53,346 nt of DNA from an uncultured Lachnospiraceae bacterium (GTDB taxonomy: Bacteria > Bacillota > Clostridia > Lachnospirales > Lachnospiraceae), in NCBI GenBank assembly GCA_944384155.1, contig CALWSG010000010.1, positions 1-53,346 of the forward strand, read 5' to 3'. The notes below the pieces were generated by a model. That model saw only the letters and a list, made by a program, of their open reading frames with translations. It searched no databases and was not told the DNA's origin. Every line of letters starts with the position of its first letter. Position 1 is the stretch's first letter. Shown piece after piece: positions 16,738-26,205 of this stretch. Made by a program: the position numbers and the translations under genes.

Positions 16738-17412
16738 ATGGCAGAAAAGAAAAGGGATAAGGAGCTTGAAAAAAAGAAAAGGCTGGCACTGGAAATTATT
16801 GAAAGACTGAAAAAGGAATATCCTGACACAGGGTGTACCCTTGATTATGACCAAGCGTGGAAGCTTTTGGTAAGCGTAAGGCTGGCGGCACAGTGTACCG
16901 ATGCAAGGGTAAATGTGGTGGTGCAGGATTTGTATAAAAAATATCCTGATGTCAATGCACTTGCAGAGGCACAGCCTGAGGATATAGAGGAGATAGTAAA
17001 GCCCTGTGGTCTTGGAAAGAGCAAGGCAAGGGATATAAGCAAATGCATGAGGATATTAAGAGATGAATATGATTGTAAGGTTCCCGGGGATTTTGAAGAG
17101 CTTTTAAAGCTTCCGGGGGTGGGAAGAAAAAGTGCAAATCTTATTATGGGAGATGTATTTGGAAAGCCTGCGATTGTTACTGACACTCACTGTATAAGAC
17201 TTACAAACAGAATGGGTCTTGTTGACGGAATTAAGGAGCCTAAAAAGGTAGAGATGGAGCTGTGGAAGATAATACCTCCTGAGGAAGGCAGTGATTTCTG
17301 CCACAGGCTTGTAGACCACGGAAGAGATATATGTACGGCAAGGACAAAGCCGTACTGTGATAAATGCTGTCTCAGTGATATATGTAAAAAAGCGGGGGTG
17401 CAGGAAAAGTAA
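16738..17412 (+). CDS. nth: Endonuclease III, DNA glycosylase/AP lyase
   Basis: Removes oxidised pyrimidines in base excision repair. The helix-hairpin-helix LPGVGRKSANL carries catalytic K131, and D149 in IVTDTHCIRL is 18 residues later, the same distance as K120-D138 in the E. coli enzyme. The C-terminal [4Fe-4S] motif reads C-x7-C-x2-C-x5-C in CTARTKPYCDKCCLSDIC, one residue longer in the first gap than E. coli. Length is 224 residues. GAAAGGAAAGAG precedes the ATG. Its stop overlaps the start of the next gene in TAATG, so the two are coupled although functionally unrelated. Confidence 0.95.
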   Translation: MAEKKRDKELEKKKRLALEIIERLKKEYPDTGCTLDYDQAWKLLVSVRLAAQCTDARVNVVVQDLYKKYPDVNALAEAQPEDIEEIVKPCGLGKSKARDISKCMRILRDEYDCKVPGDFEELLKLPGVGRKSANLIMGDVFGKPAIVTDTHCIRLTNRMGLVDGIKEPKKVEMELWKIIPPEEGSDFCHRLVDHGRDICTARTKPYCDKCCLSDICKKAGVQEK

Positions 17413-19181
17413 TGAAAGATAATGGTGTGGCAAAGAGGAAATTTTATATATTGTCAGGAATTGCGGCTGCCTGCATAATATTTATAGTCATTATTGCTGC
17501 TAAAGGGTGGAAATGCAGTAATACGGAAACAACAGATAAAGAGAAAACAGAAATAAAAGAAAGTAAAGGTGCAGGAAATAATGATGAAACAGATGAGACC
17601 GTTAAGGGTAAAGAATTAAATCACCCGGGTATATTACATAGTCAGGAGTCAATAGATTATATTAAATATGCAGTGGATAATAAAATATCACCTAATTATC
17701 AAGGGTGGCAGAAACTTATGGCTTCTCCTCTTTCTGATGCCTCATGGATTCCGAGAGCTGTGGAAACGGCTGTAAGGGGCGGAGAGGGAGATAATATATC
17801 AAGGCTTTATATAGATGTGGCAAGAGCGTATCAGTGTGCTCTTATATGGACTGTAAGCGGAAGCGAATCACATGGACAGGCAGCCTGCAGAATACTAAAC
17901 AGTTGGTCAAAGACCTTAAAGACAGTGACGGGAAATGCCGACAGATATCTTGCATCAGGACTTTTCGGCTATCAGCTTGCAAATATTTCAGAGCTTATGA
18001 AGACTCATCCTTCGTTTGATAAAGAGCAGATGGAGGATATGCTTCTTAATGTATTTTATTATCCATTAAATGAAAGATTTTTATATGGAAATAATTACGG
18101 CAAAGACCATAATGATGCGTATATAAGTAACTATTGGGCAAACTGGGATTTATGCAATATGGCATCGGCAATGGCTATAGGAATATTCTGCGGCAGACAG
18201 GATATTTATGACATGGCAGTGGAATATTTTAAATCAGGGTGTGGAAACGGTATGATATATAATGCCATTCCATATGTATATGAGGACGGAACGGCTCAGT
18301 GGCAGGAATCAGGGAGAGACCAGGGGCATACAACTCTTGGACTTGGACTACTTGCGTGCATATGTGAAATGGGCTGGAATCAGGGAGATGATTTGTATGG
18401 CTGGTCAGATAACAGGCTTTTAAAGGCGGCAGAGTATGTGGCAAAATATAATAACGGAGAAGACGTTAAGTTTTCACGGTATGAATGGGGCTCAGGAACA
18501 GGGGGAGAGGTTAAAAGCCATTACAGTATTTCCTCTACAGGCAGGGGAGATGCAAGGCCTATATGGAATATGATATATAATCACTATGTAAACAGACTGG
18601 GAATGTCTGCACCTAACATAGAAAAAAGAATTGAGCTTATGGGCGGTGAGTATGGTGCGGTGTCGGGAGGACATGCATCAACGTATGACCAGCCGGGCTG
18701 GGGAACACTTACATATGTAGGAAATCCGGGAAAGACCGGGAGCAGTGAATTGTCGGGCGGCATAGAAGATGGAATATACAGAATAGTATCAGCACATACA
18801 GATAAGGCATTAGCCGTGTCAGATAATGACAATCTTTGCCAAAGGCAGGAGGAAGACAGCCGGTCACAGCAATGGAAAATAACATATATAGGGGGAGGGG
18901 AGTATAAAATAGAAAATTGCGAAACGGGAAAGGCTGTCACAGTGGAGAACTGTTCATATGAAAATGGCGGAATACTTACTACAGAATTATATGAGGGAAA
19001 AATAAATCAAAGATTTGCGTTTCTTAAGGCAGACAATGGGAACTACAGAATTATTGCATCACACAGTGCAAAGGCGGTAGATATAAAGGATAAGTCCATG
19101 GATGATAATGGAATAATATGTCAATGGAGATATATTATGGAAGATAATCAAAAGTGGTATTTACAAAAGATACAGAAATAA
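17412..19181 (+). CDS. Secreted polysaccharide lyase (alginate-lyase fold, PL38-like) with ricin-type lectin domain
   Basis: A 589-residue membrane-anchored or secreted protein: positively charged start, hydrophobic segment at about 11-30, then a Thr/Glu/Lys-rich linker. Residues about 75-430 resemble the (alpha/alpha) barrel of the alginate-lyase superfamily, with NYGKDHNDAYISNYWANWDL and QESGRDQGHTTLGLGLL as typical active-site stretches; PL38 (glucuronan lyases) is my best guess. Residues about 450-589 are a ricin-B beta-trefoil with three Q-x-W/F repeats (QQWKIT, QRFAFL, QKWYLQ), likely a carbohydrate-binding module. It acts outside the cell, probably on a uronate polymer. Start overlaps nth by one base. 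Confidence 0.75.
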   Translation: MKDNGVAKRKFYILSGIAAACIIFIVIIAAKGWKCSNTETTDKEKTEIKESKGAGNNDETDETVKGKELNHPGILHSQESIDYIKYAVDNKISPNYQGWQKLMASPLSDASWIPRAVETAVRGGEGDNISRLYIDVARAYQCALIWTVSGSESHGQAACRILNSWSKTLKTVTGNADRYLASGLFGYQLANISELMKTHPSFDKEQMEDMLLNVFYYPLNERFLYGNNYGKDHNDAYISNYWANWDLCNMASAMAIGIFCGRQDIYDMAVEYFKSGCGNGMIYNAIPYVYEDGTAQWQESGRDQGHTTLGLGLLACICEMGWNQGDDLYGWSDNRLLKAAEYVAKYNNGEDVKFSRYEWGSGTGGEVKSHYSISSTGRGDARPIWNMIYNHYVNRLGMSAPNIEKRIELMGGEYGAVSGGHASTYDQPGWGTLTYVGNPGKTGSSELSGGIEDGIYRIVSAHTDKALAVSDNDNLCQRQEEDSRSQQWKITYIGGGEYKIENCETGKAVTVENCSYENGGILTTELYEGKINQRFAFLKADNGNYRIIASHSAKAVDIKDKSMDDNGIICQWRYIMEDNQKWYLQKIQK

Positions 19182-19230
19182 TTATTTTGTATCGTTTCAC
19201 CGCATAAAACGCTCACGAATGGGGGTATAT

Positions 19231-19305
19231 ATGGATAAAATTTTGTACAGGGCGGCAATAAAGCTTACTCCGTGGGGCTTGGCAGTGCTGGAGGAGGAAA
19301 ATTAA
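19231..19305 (+). CDS. Possible 24-residue small protein
   Basis: ATG at 19231 opens a 24-codon frame, MDKILYRAAIKLTPWGLAVL and EEEN, with GGGGGT five bases upstream. It lies alone in the 253-base gap before the flagellin gene. The sequence is mildly amphipathic. I recognise no family, and chance is a real possibility. The remainder of the gap shows only AT-rich DNA. Confidence 0.25.
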   Translation: MDKILYRAAIKLTPWGLAVLEEEN

Positions 19306-19434
19306 GCTATGTGTTTAACTTTTAATTTATAGTGCCAAAAGCATATTGAAAAATCCTTATTTTCATATTAAAATAATATAAAAGAAAATATAGTTTATAA
19401 GATGTATAAAAATAATGAAAGGAGGGAATGGTTT

Positions 19435-20211
19435 ATGAGTTCTGTTTCAAGAATATCAGGGGAGTTAAGCGGCACATATGAAAGCCTTGCAAGTGGAAAA
19501 CGTATTAACAGCGGGGCAGATGATGCAGCAGGGCTCGCCATAGCGGAAAAGGAAAATATCCAGATAAGAGGCTACGAGGCAGGAAGAAACAACATGGCCT
19601 CCGCAAAGGATGCCATAAATATAGCTGACGGAGCATTGGGAAGCATCAATGATTATCTTCAGAGAATAAGAGAGCTGGCAGTTGCGGCATCAAATACGGC
19701 TACAGTATCAGACAGTGACAGGGAGGCAATGCAAAAGGAGGTAGCCCAGCTTCTCCAGGGAATAGGCGATGCTGCAGAGAATACACAGTACAATACAAAC
19801 CCATTGCTTGACGGAAGTAAGACAGATTTTACAGTGGCAACAGACAGCAACGGAAACAGTACAACGGTAAGTATGGCAGATGCAACTCTTGCATCACTTG
19901 GCATTAAAGACTTTGACCTTACAAAGGATTTTAATATAGGAGTAATAGATGATGCCATATCAAAGGTAAACGAGGCGAGGAGCAGTATGGGAGCACAGTC
20001 AAACAGACTGGAATATGCCATGAATTATAATTCTTCGGCTTCATATTATGCAACACAGGCAGTAAGCAGAATAGAAGACCTTGATTATCCGGAGGCAGTG
20101 ACAGAGCAGAAGAAGGAGGAGGCATTACTGCAGTACTCACTTCTGTTACAGAAGAAAAAGGCAGAGGAAGAGGAGAAAACAGCAAGCAGGCTGTTTAACA
20201 CCATGGCATAA
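19435..20211 (+). CDS. Flagellin-like protein with unusual termini
   Basis: A 258-residue flagellin relative. The conserved N-terminal core LASGKRINSGADDAAGLAIAEK, then INIADGALGSINDYLQRIRE and RELAVAASNTATVSDSDR, is unmistakable, and the C-terminal part has SSMGAQSNRLEYAMN. Two features are odd. The first dozen or so residues of normal flagellins (M-x-IN-x-N-x-x-A type) are missing, and the C terminus ends in a Lys/Glu-rich stretch (LLLQKKKAEEEEKTASRLFN) instead of the usual LLxQ-type helix. I start at ATG 19435, eight bases after GGAGGG. No other flagellar gene is near. It may form a minor filament protein or a non-motility export substrate. Confidence 0.85.
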   Translation: MSSVSRISGELSGTYESLASGKRINSGADDAAGLAIAEKENIQIRGYEAGRNNMASAKDAINIADGALGSINDYLQRIRELAVAASNTATVSDSDREAMQKEVAQLLQGIGDAAENTQYNTNPLLDGSKTDFTVATDSNGNSTTVSMADATLASLGIKDFDLTKDFNIGVIDDAISKVNEARSSMGAQSNRLEYAMNYNSSASYYATQAVSRIEDLDYPEAVTEQKKEEALLQYSLLLQKKKAEEEEKTASRLFNTMA

Positions 20212-20278
20212 ATGTATATATTATTTATATTATTATAAATATAATGGCATTTAAGCACTGGTTATAAAGTAATTATTG

Positions 20279-20307
20279 AAGGCGTCGGTTTGCACTGACG
20301 CCTTTAT
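20279..20307 (+). terminator. Terminator after the flagellin-like gene
   Basis: AAGGCGTC and GACGCCTT form an 8-bp stem with a 10-base loop, followed by TTATT and a T-rich stretch. It lies just before the promoter of the next unit. Confidence 0.7.
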
Positions 20308-20319
20308 TAGATTTTTTAC

Positions 20320-20348
20320 TTGACAAAGCTTATATTAAAGAATAATAT
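20320..20348 (+). promoter_or_regulatory. Sigma-A promoter of the MATE / GTPase-nuclease unit
   Basis: TTGACA, a 17-base spacer and TAATAT lie about 55 bases before the MATE start at 20402, directly after a terminator. This marks the beginning of the two-gene unit. Confidence 0.65.
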
Positions 20349-20401
20349 AATACGGCAAAATATATGAAAATACACACTATTATGAAAGAGGTAAGTAAAC
20401 A

Positions 20402-21766
20402 ATGGCAGGCAGTGTTGCTAAGGATATGACGGTAGGTTCACCGAAAAAAATAATATTAAGCTTTGGTGTTCCTCTTTTGCTGGGTATGCTTTTTCAGCAG
20501 TTTTACAGTATGGTTGACACCATATTTGTAGGACGTTTTTTAGGGGTAAAGGAGCTGGCAGGAGTAGGCTCAACAGGTGCCATAAATTTTATGATTATAG
20601 GCTTTTGTATGGGAATATGTAACGGCTTTGCCATTCCCATAGCACAGTGCTTCGGTGCAAAGGACTATAAAAATCTGAGGAAATATACGGCAAACTGTAT
20701 ATGGCTCACTGTTATATTTGCTGTTATAATGACAGTAGCAGTAAGCTTGTTGTGTGGTGATATATTAAGACTTATGGATACACCGTCAGATATTTACCAA
20801 TATGCTTATGACTATATATTTATAATATTCTTAGGCATCCCCGTTACTTTTTTATATAATATACTGTCCGGAATCATAAGAGCTTTGGGAGACAGTAAGC
20901 TTCCTCTTGTGTTCCTTATTATATCCTCCGTATTAAATATAATATTGGATTTTGTTACGATTTTAGTGTTTAATATGGGCGTAGACGGACCGGCATGGGC
21001 AACTGTTATATCCCAAGGTGTTTCCGGTATATTATGCCTTATTTACATGATTAAGAAATTTGACATTTTAAGAATAAAGGGTGACGAGTGGAGATGGGAG
21101 GCACATCACATTATAATGCTTTGCCGTATGGGTATACCTATGGGACTTCAGTACTCCATAACTGCAATAGGAAGCGTTATACTTCAGACAGCAGTAAATT
21201 CCCTGGGTTCAAATGCGGTGGCGGCAGTTACTGCCGCCAATAAGGTAAGTATGTTTTTCTGCTGCCCTTTTGATGCAATGGGTTCCACTATGGCAACATA
21301 TGCCGGACAGAATATAGGTGCAGGAAAACCGGACAGAGTCACAAAGGGTATGATATCATGCTCTGTCATGGGGCTTATATATGCAGTTATAGGCTGCGTG
21401 GTTCTTGTTATACTGGGAGAGCAGCTTGCATCAATATTTATTGATAAGAGCAATGATGAAATACTTCACAATGCGTGGCTTATGCTTGTGTGGAATAGCA
21501 GCTTTTATTTTCCGCTGGCACTTGTAAACATTATAAGATTTACCATACAGGGGCTGGGATACAGTGAACTTGCCATACTGGCAGGAGTGTGCGAAATGAT
21601 AGCAAGGACTGTGGTTGGTTTTGTGTTTGTGCCTGCATTTGGATTTATAGCAGTATGTACAGCAAGTCCGCTGGCATGGATAATGGCTGATATATTCCTG
21701 GTAATAGCATACGTCTATGTTATTAAAAGGATAAAGAGAAAAATGGGTATAGTACAGACGGATTAA
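20402..21766 (+). CDS. MATE-family efflux transporter
   Basis: A 454-residue, 12-helix exporter of the MATE superfamily: SFGVPLLLGMLFQQFYSMVD, TIFVGRFLGVKELAGVGSTG, NGFAIPIAQCFGAKDY and the repeated half MGIPMGLQYSITAIGSVILQ are classic NorM/DinF-type motifs. It is not closely similar to the other MATE gene at 11624. AAAGAGGTAAG precedes the ATG. The next gene, a ribosome-directed GTPase-nuclease fusion, begins 26 bases after its stop on the same strand, so both probably share a transcript, which hints at a common role in antibiotic or translation stress. Confidence 0.95.
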   Translation: MAGSVAKDMTVGSPKKIILSFGVPLLLGMLFQQFYSMVDTIFVGRFLGVKELAGVGSTGAINFMIIGFCMGICNGFAIPIAQCFGAKDYKNLRKYTANCIWLTVIFAVIMTVAVSLLCGDILRLMDTPSDIYQYAYDYIFIIFLGIPVTFLYNILSGIIRALGDSKLPLVFLIISSVLNIILDFVTILVFNMGVDGPAWATVISQGVSGILCLIYMIKKFDILRIKGDEWRWEAHHIIMLCRMGIPMGLQYSITAIGSVILQTAVNSLGSNAVAAVTAANKVSMFFCCPFDAMGSTMATYAGQNIGAGKPDRVTKGMISCSVMGLIYAVIGCVVLVILGEQLASIFIDKSNDEILHNAWLMLVWNSSFYFPLALVNIIRFTIQGLGYSELAILAGVCEMIARTVVGFVFVPAFGFIAVCTASPLAWIMADIFLVIAYVYVIKRIKRKMGIVQTD

Positions 21767-21792
21767 ATAATCATGGAGAGGCAGGGTGAGTA

Positions 21793-24384
21793 ATGGTTAT
21801 AGGTATACTGGCACATGTTGACGCAGGGAAAACAACACTTTCTGAGAGTATATTATATCACACAGGTTCAATTAGGAAAATGGGGCGTGTTGACCATGGA
21901 GATGCATTTTTAGATACTGACCGGATAGAAAAGGAAAGAGGAATTACCATATATTCAAAGGAAGCGGTTTTCTCACTTGAAGAAAGAAAGGTATATATGC
22001 TTGATACACCGGGGCATATTGATTTTTCTCCTGAGATGGAAAGAACGCTTCAGGTTCTTGACTATGCCATACTTGTAATAAATGGAGCCGACGGAGTTCA
22101 GTCACATACAGGGACACTCTGGAGGCTTCTTAGTATATACAATATTCCTGTGTTTATATTTATAAATAAAATGGATCAGCCGGGTACAGACAAGGCTGTA
22201 CTTATGAAAGATTTAAGAAAGCTTTGCGGTGACGGTGCTGTGGACTTTTCAGATGTTCATGACAGGGAAACAATGGAAGAAATAGCTGTAAGCAAGGAAA
22301 ATATACTGGAATATTTTATGGAGTATGGGAAAATTACAAAGGAGCATATAGCAGAGGCAGTGGGGGAGAGAAAAATATTTCCATGTTATTTTGGTTCGGC
22401 GTTAAAGGATATGGGAGTTAAGGAGTTTTTGGATGATTTCGGAAAATATACTATGGAAAAGAGCTATGGAAACCGCTTTCTTGCAAGAGTGTTTAAAATA
22501 TCAAGAGACAGTCATGGGGCAAGGCTTACATATATGAAAATAACAGGGGGCAGTCTTAAGGTAAAAGATGTTATAAGAGGAGGAGAAGGGGAAAAATGGC
22601 AGGAAAAGGCAGAGCAGATTAGGATATATTCAGGGGACAAATTTGAAGCGGTGGGAGAAGCACAAGCCGGTACCGTTTGTGCCGTTACGGGTCTTACAAA
22701 AACATATTCCGGGGAGCTGTTAGGAGAGCTTTCCTCAGAAAATAATATAAATTTAAGACCTCCTGTGTTAGAGCCTGTGCTAATGTACAGAATACTGTTT
22801 CCCAAGGGAACGGATATACATGGAATGTTAAGGAATTTAAGGCAGCTTCAGGAGGAGGAGCCTCAGCTTCATATATTATGGAATGAAAAGACAAGCGAAA
22901 TATATGTAAAGGTAATGGGACCTGTTCAGATAGAAATACTTAAAAGCATAATAAGAGACAGATATCAAACAGATGCAGAATTTGATTCAGGAAATATAGT
23001 ATATAAAGAGACTATTAAGAATACAGTAGAGGGAGTAGGACATTTTGAACCATTAAGACATTATGCGGAGGTTCATCTTATTCTGGAGCCGCTTCCTGTG
23101 GGCAGTGGTCTTGTATTTGAAACCATGTGCAGTGAGGATATTCTTGATAAAAACTGGCAGAGATTAATTCTCACCCATTTAAAAGAGAAGGAACATATAG
23201 GAGTTCTTACAGGCTCACCAATAACTGATATGAGAATAACACTTACGGCAGGAAAAGCTCATAAAAAGCATACAGAGGGGGGAGATTTCAGACAGGCAAC
23301 CTACAGGGCAGTAAGACAGGGACTTAAGGAGGCTGAAACAATATTGCTGGAACCGTATTATGACTTTAGAATGGAGATACCTGCAAATACTCTTGGACGG
23401 GCAATGACAGATATACAAAACATGAAGGGGACATTTGATAATCCTGAAAATGACGGTGAAATGGCAGTAATAACAGGAAAATGTCCTGTTTCCTCAATGT
23501 CAGATTATCCTGCTCAGGTTGTATCATACACAAAAGGCAGGGGAAGAATTTACTGTACCGTAAAAGGGTATGAGCCGTGTCACAATCAGGAGGAGATTGT
23601 TAAGAATATAGGATATGACTCAGAGGCGGATTTGGAAAACCCCACAGGCTCCATGTTCTGCGGACACGGGGCAGGGTACTATGTGCCATGGTATCAGGTG
23701 AAGAGCCATATGCATATGGAAAGCACCATAGAAAAAGCAAAGGAAAGCCATGAGACCATAAATGTTAAAAGACAAAAAGCTTGTGAAAATAATGATTACT
23801 ATGCAGGGGAAAAGGAGCTTCAGGAAATATTTGAAAGGACATACGGAAAGAAATTCCGGGAAAAAGAGAAAAATCCCTATAAGAAAACAGTAAGCCACAA
23901 CACAGTAAATGACAATGCAAATAAAGAATATGTATATAAGGGTACCGATAAGAACATGGAGGAGTATCTTCTTGTAGACGGATATAATATAATATTTGCG
24001 TGGGAGGAGCTTAATTCACTGTCAAAGTCCAATATGGAAGGTGCCAGAACCAGACTTCAGGAAATACTTTGCAATTATCAGGGGTATACAAAATGTAATC
24101 TTATACTGGTGTTTGATGCATATAAGGTTCAGGGAAATAAGGGGAGTATTGAAAAATATAAAAATATATATGTTGTGTATACAAGGGAGGCAGAGACTGC
24201 GGACCAGTATATAGAAAAAACCGTACACAATATAGGTAAAAAGCACAGGGTTACGGTGGCGACCTCAGACAGGCTGGAGCAGATGATTATAATGGGTGAC
24301 GGAGCCGTTAGAATGTCGGCAGAGGGCTTTAAAAAAGAAGTTGAACAAATTAATCAGAATATTAGGAATTACTTGACTAATTAA
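21793..24384 (+). CDS. TetM-like ribosomal GTPase fused to a Rae1/YacP-type NYN nuclease domain
   Basis: An 863-residue two-part protein. Residues 1 to about 650 are an EF-G-like GTPase of the tetracycline-protection (TetM/TetW) branch: G1 AHVDAGKTT at 7-15, switch I RGIT at 49-52, DTPGHID at 71-77, NKMD at 125-128, then the EF-G domains to YPAQVVSYTKGRGRIYCTVK. After a charged linker, residues 722-863 form an NYN domain of the YacP/Rae1 type: YLLVDGYNIIFAW (D729, N732), ILVFDAYKV (D775), REAETADQYIE (E799, D804) and VATSDRLEQ (D826). B. subtilis Rae1 cuts mRNA in the ribosomal A site. All expected acidic residues are present. Tetracycline protection is possible, but ribosome-coupled mRNA cleavage is an equally reasonable inference. 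Confidence 0.92.
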   Translation: MVIGILAHVDAGKTTLSESILYHTGSIRKMGRVDHGDAFLDTDRIEKERGITIYSKEAVFSLEERKVYMLDTPGHIDFSPEMERTLQVLDYAILVINGADGVQSHTGTLWRLLSIYNIPVFIFINKMDQPGTDKAVLMKDLRKLCGDGAVDFSDVHDRETMEEIAVSKENILEYFMEYGKITKEHIAEAVGERKIFPCYFGSALKDMGVKEFLDDFGKYTMEKSYGNRFLARVFKISRDSHGARLTYMKITGGSLKVKDVIRGGEGEKWQEKAEQIRIYSGDKFEAVGEAQAGTVCAVTGLTKTYSGELLGELSSENNINLRPPVLEPVLMYRILFPKGTDIHGMLRNLRQLQEEEPQLHILWNEKTSEIYVKVMGPVQIEILKSIIRDRYQTDAEFDSGNIVYKETIKNTVEGVGHFEPLRHYAEVHLILEPLPVGSGLVFETMCSEDILDKNWQRLILTHLKEKEHIGVLTGSPITDMRITLTAGKAHKKHTEGGDFRQATYRAVRQGLKEAETILLEPYYDFRMEIPANTLGRAMTDIQNMKGTFDNPENDGEMAVITGKCPVSSMSDYPAQVVSYTKGRGRIYCTVKGYEPCHNQEEIVKNIGYDSEADLENPTGSMFCGHGAGYYVPWYQVKSHMHMESTIEKAKESHETINVKRQKACENNDYYAGEKELQEIFERTYGKKFREKEKNPYKKTVSHNTVNDNANKEYVYKGTDKNMEEYLLVDGYNIIFAWEELNSLSKSNMEGARTRLQEILCNYQGYTKCNLILVFDAYKVQGNKGSIEKYKNIYVVYTREAETADQYIEKTVHNIGKKHRVTVATSDRLEQMIIMGDGAVRMSAEGFKKEVEQINQNIRNYLTN

Positions 24385-24459
24385 TGGAAAAATGCTAATA
24401 TTGAAGTAAATTTAGGCGTGCGGCTACTATAAATAATGGCATAAAGAGGGCGGTTATAT

Positions 24460-26205
24460 ATGGAGGCAAAAATCACAGGCAATGAGGTACAATTTAATAG
24501 TGTTGAGAGGGAATTAAGGAGTGCAGAATCGGAGCTTTTGAAGAAAAATCTTATACTGGAGCAGTTAGATACTTTTTTGGTGGAATATAACTTCAAGACA
24601 AAGGAGTTATATATAGATCCCGTAAAGGAGAAATTTATTTCGGTTCCGTGGAAAAAGAAAGATATAATAGAAAAGCTGAATTATGAGGAGCTTATATTCA
24701 GACCGGATATCTTTACTGCAAAGGAATTTCTTGACTTCTCAAATGTAAGGCCGGAATCAAAGAAAAGAAGCATAACCATAAGATTATTTACGGAGCCTCA
24801 TAAGTATAAATGGTTCAGAATAACACAAATGTGCTTTTTTGATAAAGAAAAAAATATTGACAAGGTAGTGATATCCTTTACAAATACAGACGAAAAAACA
24901 GAGATGGAGCAAAGCCTTAAGTTTCATTCTGAGAAGGACCCATTAACCCACCTTCCTAATATTAATGCATTTCAGAGAAAGGTTATGGAGCTTATACAGA
25001 GTAATATTGGGGACAGATATGAGATGATTCGAATGGATGTTGAGGGCTTTAGAATTATCAATGAAATGTTTGGAAGTGATGAGGGAGATAAACTTCTTAA
25101 GTTTATAGGAGTAAGAATTCAGGAATGTCTTGACGAGGAGGAAATGGTTGCTTACTGTAGGACGGCTTCAGATGTGTTTTTAATGTGTGTTCCCGTAAGG
25201 CTTTATTCCATAAACGGCATAATAGAATATCTAAAGAGGGCGGTGGCAGCATATCCCAGAATGTATGAGGTGCAGTTGTCCTTTGGTGTTTATTACATAA
25301 CAAGGGAAGATGTGGAGCAGATGATTCCCGTTACAAGATTTATAGACAGGGCGGCATCGGCACAAAATACCATAAAAGGTAATTATCTGCATCATGTGGC
25401 TTATTATAATGAAAGTATAGAGCGTCAGGAGAAAAATGAACACAGAATAATTTCTGATATGCAGTCGGCTTTGGAGGAGGAACAATTTGAGGTTTATCTT
25501 CAGCCTAAGGTTGATATGAATACAGGAAAAATAGTAGGCTCCGAGGCATTATCAAGGTGGATACACCCAAAGAGAGGAGTTATAATGCCGGGTGAATACG
25601 TCCCAATATTTGAAAAAAACGGATTTATAGTTGCACTTGATGAGTACATAATTAAGCATACCTGTAAAATAATAAGAAAGTGGATAGATGAGAAGGTAGC
25701 AGTGTATCCCATATCTGTTAATCTTTCAAGAACAAACTTATATAATCCCAAGCTTTTATCACGTATAGAGGAGTATGTGTCTGCCTACGATGTGCCTAGG
25801 GATAAGATAGAGTTTGAGCTTACGGAAAGCGGATTTGCAACAGACAATAATCATTTGTCGTCATTATCAAGAAATTTACAAAAGCGTGGCTTTAAAGTAT
25901 ACATGGATGATTTTGGAAGCGGATATTCTTCATTAAATGCATTGCGGGAGATATCCGTTAATATACTGAAAATTGACTTGAGGTTTTTGCCCACAAGAAG
26001 AAATGATGAAAAAGCAAATACTATTTTAAAGTATGTTGTTAAAATGGCAGAAGATTTGGACATGGATATAGTAGTGGAAGGTGTGGAAAATCAGGACCAA
26101 AGAGACTTTCTTCTAAGTATAGGCTGTACCGTGGCACAAGGATTTTATTACTATAAGCCAATGTCAGTAGAGCAATATGAAAAACAGATAACGGAGGATA
26201 GATGA
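24460..26205 (+). CDS. Cyclic-di-GMP phosphodiesterase: sensor, degenerate GGDEF, intact EAL
   Basis: A 581-residue cytoplasmic signalling protein. Residues 1-150 look PAS-like with an initial coiled coil. A GGDEF domain follows (about 165-320) in which the signature is ASDVF (236-240), so it should not make c-di-GMP. The EAL domain (about 335-575) is intact: E362-A-L, VNLSRTN, ELTESGF, MDDFGSGYSSL, KIDLRF and VVEGVEN, which predicts phosphodiesterase activity with the GGDEF as a regulatory module. AGAGGG precedes the ATG. Its TGA overlaps the start of a CheY-like gene, and a CheC-type phosphatase follows. Confidence 0.92.
   Translation: MEAKITGNEVQFNSVERELRSAESELLKKNLILEQLDTFLVEYNFKTKELYIDPVKEKFISVPWKKKDIIEKLNYEELIFRPDIFTAKEFLDFSNVRPESKKRSITIRLFTEPHKYKWFRITQMCFFDKEKNIDKVVISFTNTDEKTEMEQSLKFHSEKDPLTHLPNINAFQRKVMELIQSNIGDRYEMIRMDVEGFRIINEMFGSDEGDKLLKFIGVRIQECLDEEEMVAYCRTASDVFLMCVPVRLYSINGIIEYLKRAVAAYPRMYEVQLSFGVYYITREDVEQMIPVTRFIDRAASAQNTIKGNYLHHVAYYNESIERQEKNEHRIISDMQSALEEEQFEVYLQPKVDMNTGKIVGSEALSRWIHPKRGVIMPGEYVPIFEKNGFIVALDEYIIKHTCKIIRKWIDEKVAVYPISVNLSRTNLYNPKLLSRIEEYVSAYDVPRDKIEFELTESGFATDNNHLSSLSRNLQKRGFKVYMDDFGSGYSSLNALREISVNILKIDLRFLPTRRNDEKANTILKYVVKMAEDLDMDIVVEGVENQDQRDFLLSIGCTVAQGFYYYKPMSVEQYEKQITEDR

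Noticed and set aside
16694..16738. 14-codon leader ORF overlapping the nth start
   Set aside because: Weak ribosome site and ordinary composition; mentioned with the promoter but not called as a gene.
21793..23750. Straight call of a tetracycline-resistance gene
   Set aside because: The sequence is TetM-like but carries a nuclease domain, and many such chromosomal relatives are not proven resistance factors.
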